From Tritrichomonas musculus (Eukaryota > Parabasalia > Tritrichomonadida > Tritrichomonadidae): a stretch of DNA of 64,000 bases. Positions within the stretch are counted from its first letter, which is position 1. Every line of letters starts with the position of its first letter. Both the position numbers and the translations under genes were made by a program. The stretch spans positions 1,426,001 through 1,490,000 of the forward strand of contig JAPFFF010000001.1 in the NCBI GenBank assembly GCA_039105265.1, read 5' to 3'. The notes beneath the pieces were generated by a model that was given only the letters and a program-made list of their open reading frames with translations, was not told where the DNA came from and ran no database searches. Below are positions 61,337 to 64,000 of this stretch, piece after piece.

Positions 61337-64000
61337 TTAATCATTCGTGTTATCCTCTTCATTATTTAGAATTTCTTTTCCAATAGCTTGAATAACACCA
61401 TTGTTATGGAATAATGGTCCCTCTTCTGGAAACTTTTCTGGGCCAAATAATCTGACATCTGCTAAATTTTTAACTCTACTTAGAGCAACATAAAAAGATC
61501 CATGAGCAAAAGCATCTTTAGATATATTAATGGCTACTTTTTTCAGAGTTTGTCCTTGTACCTTATGAGCAGTAACACCATAACACAGTTTAATTGGATA
61601 TTGATAAAATGATATTTTTGCACCATATGGTAAATCGGTTTCGCAGATCAAATGTCTAATTATTTCCACAGAATCTTCATTGCCATCATCAGTTAAATTT
61701 TTAAATTTAATTAATAATATTGGTGAATCTGAGCCATTCTTGCCATGTTCCATAATGTTTTCAACAAACCCAATTCTGCCATTAACTAAACCTGCTGAAC
61801 TATCTATATTCTTCAAAAGCATGACTTTACATCCAATTGCTATTTTTAAGTGAACAGGAACTAAATTAGAATTTTTCCTTAAATAATATTTCATATAAGA
61901 AATGTCTTTATCACTTGGATGAATAAATTTGGTTAAATTGCTCCTATTATTTCCGTGTAAATAAGAAATCTGTGGTTTCTTTATGAACAAACCGTCGAAA
62001 ACTTTTATTGAATCGCAATGATATTTGTTCAATAAAAGATCATTATAAATATCTAGCATATCATTTGTATAAAATACGGTTAATCCATCATCACCAACAA
62101 AATCAACAACTTGGTCAATTGTATTTTTTATCATTCCACCTTCAATAAATATAGATTTAAGTAATTGCAATGATTTATCAGATAATTTACAATTATTTTG
62201 GTGATCTCTTACTTCATTTAAAAGATATATAAAATCTTCATCAGCATCTTTTTGCCGTTGGTTTATATCAAGTGTAGCAAATTGGAAAGAATCAAAATTT
62301 TCCATTGACATGAACATATTTTTTGCTTCATCAATATCTGATAAACATGTTTTTAATACCGCTGGTACCTGAGCTAAATCACCTGTTAAAATTAATTTTA
62401 AGCCTCCAAAAGGAACATCCTTTGAATTTCCATATTTTTCAATCATTAGATAACGAAGTTTTTTATCAATAACATCGAAAACCTTTTTGCTTAACATTGT
62501 AATTTCATCAATAAATAAAAATTTCATATTGGTCAATGCTTTTCCCTGAACATCTGAAAGTGTTAATCCACAGCACAAATCATCGTCTTTTGAAAATAAA
62601 GAGAATAAAGAATGAAGAGTACGTCCATGGATTAACGCTGCCGCAATTCCTGTAGATGCAGTAACGCCATAAGGAATATTATTGAATCTAAAATACGCCA
62701 TTAAAGTTTTAATCAAGAATGATTTTCCTGTTCCTGCTTTTCCAAGAATGCAGTAATTTGTAATTAAATGAATTTCTGTAATGATTTTATCGACAATTGC
62801 TTTTTGTTGTTCGTTTAAAAGTGGATAATTTGATTCAAAAAGATTCTTTGACTCTTCTTTTTCCTTTTCTGTGAAATCAATGCATATATATTTTTTTAAA
62901 ATGTCATTTGAAACATCAAAAGAATTTCTTGAAACAGGTTTCTCTTCCATTAAAACTGATTTAATGTCATTAATATATTGCATGCAAAGTTCAACTCTAT
63001 CTTTTATTCTTTGAATTGGAGGTCGATAATTGTTTAAAACTTTCAATAAATCAGATGTATCTACTCCTTGGTTCATAAAATTTGAAATCATCTTCTTTAA
63101 ATGCGTTTCTGTATATCTGAGCAATTGAATATGATATATTAAATATAATCCTATTCCAGGATTTATTTCTGGGAAGAAAGGTTTACATAATCCATGATAC
63201 TTAATTGCATCCAATGGATCGGAGAAGCTTAGCATCATATCCTCTTCACTTCTCCAGCAACCTGATATTAATAAATAATGATAATAAAAATTTACCTCTT
63301 GCTGGAAGAAATCAAAGTTCTTAAAAGTAACTATTCTTGGATTTGCCAACTTCTTTATTTTTAAGCGAGTTGCATTGGGCAATCTTTCGCTTTTATAAAG
63401 AAAACCTAATTCAATTGACATATCCAAATTTAGATTCTCTAATTCCCACTTTGATCCTGGGGCCAAAGAATTTTTGGGGCGAGCTAATGTGTTTTTAGCT
63501 GGTGGTTCAATTATTCTTAAATTTCCTGCTGAATTAATGTCATATAATGAAAAATACTCTAAAATTGTTAATCTATCTAAATAACTTGGTCTATTAAAGT
63601 ATTTTTCAATTATGTCGATCTGTTTTTGTTTTCCATTTTTGTTAGCTTTTGCTGTTCGTAATGATGGCGGAACTGTGTCTATAAAGATAGAACCAATATC
63701 TTTTTCTGAAAAAGTAAATGAAAATATTCTTGCAACTGCTTCTTCAACTGAAACAACTCTTGCTCTAAATCTTAGTTTATCGTCAATTTTTTTGCCATCA
63801 ATTATCATATTTGGCTCAGGTTTGAAATTGTATTTTAAGACGTAATTAATTCCATTGGTAGAGCCAAATGGCAACTCTTCTGATCTCAGAACATTAACAT
63901 GAGTATGAGAATTTGTTTGTGCAATTAATAAAGGACAAAAATCAACTGTTCTATCGTTTTTTTCATCTCTTTTCAATTCAAGAAATCCTTCATCATTATA
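61337..64000 (-). CDS. Helitron-like Rep/helicase protein (Pif1-type helicase), 5' end beyond window
   Basis: Open from the window edge to a stop at 61337 (888 codons present). The Pif1-family SF1B helicase has Walker A GKAGTGKSFLIKTL, Walker B KFLFIDEITMLSKKVFDVID, GGLKLILTGDLAQVPAV, a GLVNGRIGFVENI motif and the terminal GVTAHKVQGQTLKKVAIN...YVALSRVKN. Upstream, PLLIAQTNSHTHVNVLRSEE and GINYVLKYNFKPEP match the end of the Helitron Rep region (PYN...H-x-NVE...KYxxKY). Then EEAVARIFSFTF and RPSYLDRLTILEYFSLYDI match the linker found in Helitron RepHel proteins. The frame has no internal stop, so the element protein may be intact. The HUH nuclease motifs would lie beyond the edge. A chromosomal Pif1-like gene is the alternative. 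No CTRR-type 3' terminus is recognisable downstream. Confidence 0.75.
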   Translation of the reverse strand, partial: YNDEGFLELKRDEKNDRTVDFCPLLIAQTNSHTHVNVLRSEELPFGSTNGINYVLKYNFKPEPNMIIDGKKIDDKLRFRARVVSVEEAVARIFSFTFSEKDIGSIFIDTVPPSLRTAKANKNGKQKQIDIIEKYFNRPSYLDRLTILEYFSLYDINSAGNLRIIEPPAKNTLARPKNSLAPGSKWELENLNLDMSIELGFLYKSERLPNATRLKIKKLANPRIVTFKNFDFFQQEVNFYYHYLLISGCWRSEEDMMLSFSDPLDAIKYHGLCKPFFPEINPGIGLYLIYHIQLLRYTETHLKKMISNFMNQGVDTSDLLKVLNNYRPPIQRIKDRVELCMQYINDIKSVLMEEKPVSRNSFDVSNDILKKYICIDFTEKEKEESKNLFESNYPLLNEQQKAIVDKIITEIHLITNYCILGKAGTGKSFLIKTLMAYFRFNNIPYGVTASTGIAAALIHGRTLHSLFSLFSKDDDLCCGLTLSDVQGKALTNMKFLFIDEITMLSKKVFDVIDKKLRYLMIEKYGNSKDVPFGGLKLILTGDLAQVPAVLKTCLSDIDEAKNMFMSMENFDSFQFATLDINQRQKDADEDFIYLLNEVRDHQNNCKLSDKSLQLLKSIFIEGGMIKNTIDQVVDFVGDDGLTVFYTNDMLDIYNDLLLNKYHCDSIKVFDGLFIKKPQISYLHGNNRSNLTKFIHPSDKDISYMKYYLRKNSNLVPVHLKIAIGCKVMLLKNIDSSAGLVNGRIGFVENIMEHGKNGSDSPILLIKFKNLTDDGNEDSVEIIRHLICETDLPYGAKISFYQYPIKLCYGVTAHKVQGQTLKKVAINISKDAFAHGSFYVALSRVKNLADVRLFGPEKFPEEGPLFHNNGVIQAIGKEILNNEEDNTND

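Overview
The window is AT-rich eukaryotic nuclear DNA with long, mostly intronless genes and wide AT-rich gaps. Its content points to a parabasalid (trichomonad) protist, most like Tritrichomonas or Trichomonas. The evidence is: TKL-type kinases, BspA-like leucine-rich-repeat proteins, many ankyrin proteins, a two-repeat Myb protein, a Pmp-like beta-helix surface protein, a C14 caspase-like peptidase, a hexameric NADP-type glutamate dehydrogenase, and TCA-T/Y-rich initiator-like (Inr) motifs a few bases upstream of many ATGs. Species assignment is inference.

Layout. 1-2702 (-): 5' three quarters of an RCC1-repeat/protein-kinase fusion running off the left edge. 3577-3656 (-): tRNA-Ser. 4183-6921 (-): 912-aa ankyrin protein. 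7559-9767 (-): a BspA-like LRR gene and an ankyrin-type gene. 10225-11371 (+): decayed tandem small-GTPase gene. 11510-14707 (-): one BspA-like gene split by a 1.58-kb long-TIR DNA transposon that carries a second, nested element. 15449-16286 (-): broken TKL kinase. 16985-20968 (+): 1327-aa kinase with Sel1-like repeats, an Asn-rich 7-residue array and a C-terminal OB-fold-like region. 22450-25082 (+): ankyrin gene followed by eight single ankyrin repeats, each separated by an about 90-bp stop-containing spacer. 26291-28024: foldback DNA element with about 390-bp arms and TA target duplication. 29379-30131 (+): Myb protein. 30767-31930 (-): a free-standing protein made of 51 perfect YSPTSPS heptads, i.e. 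an RNA polymerase II CTD with no polymerase attached. 34678-35313 (+): unknown protein. 35894-39265 (+): DEAH-helicase C-terminus/RBR ligase reading frame held in one frame over 3.4 kb but crossed by four stops. 39941-41794 (+): surface beta-helix protein. 42270-42343 (-): tRNA-Lys. 44820-46157 (-): glutamate dehydrogenase. 48984-54788: several DNA-transposon remnants (mariner-like, pogo-like, MITEs). 55005-56894 (-): ABCB half-transporter. 57443-58282 (-): caspase-like peptidase. 59480-60412 (+): intact TKL kinase. 61337-64000 (-): Pif1-type helicase with an upstream region like the Rep-helicase protein of Helitrons, open at the right edge.

The genes do not form operons; they are separate transcription units of large trichomonad families (signalling kinases, ankyrin/LRR repeat proteins, surface proteins) mixed with metabolism (GDH), transport (ABC) and mobile DNA. 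The most unusual object is the stand-alone CTD gene, followed by the kinase/OB-fold fusion, the ankyrin-spacer array and the in-frame-stopped helicase-RBR gene.
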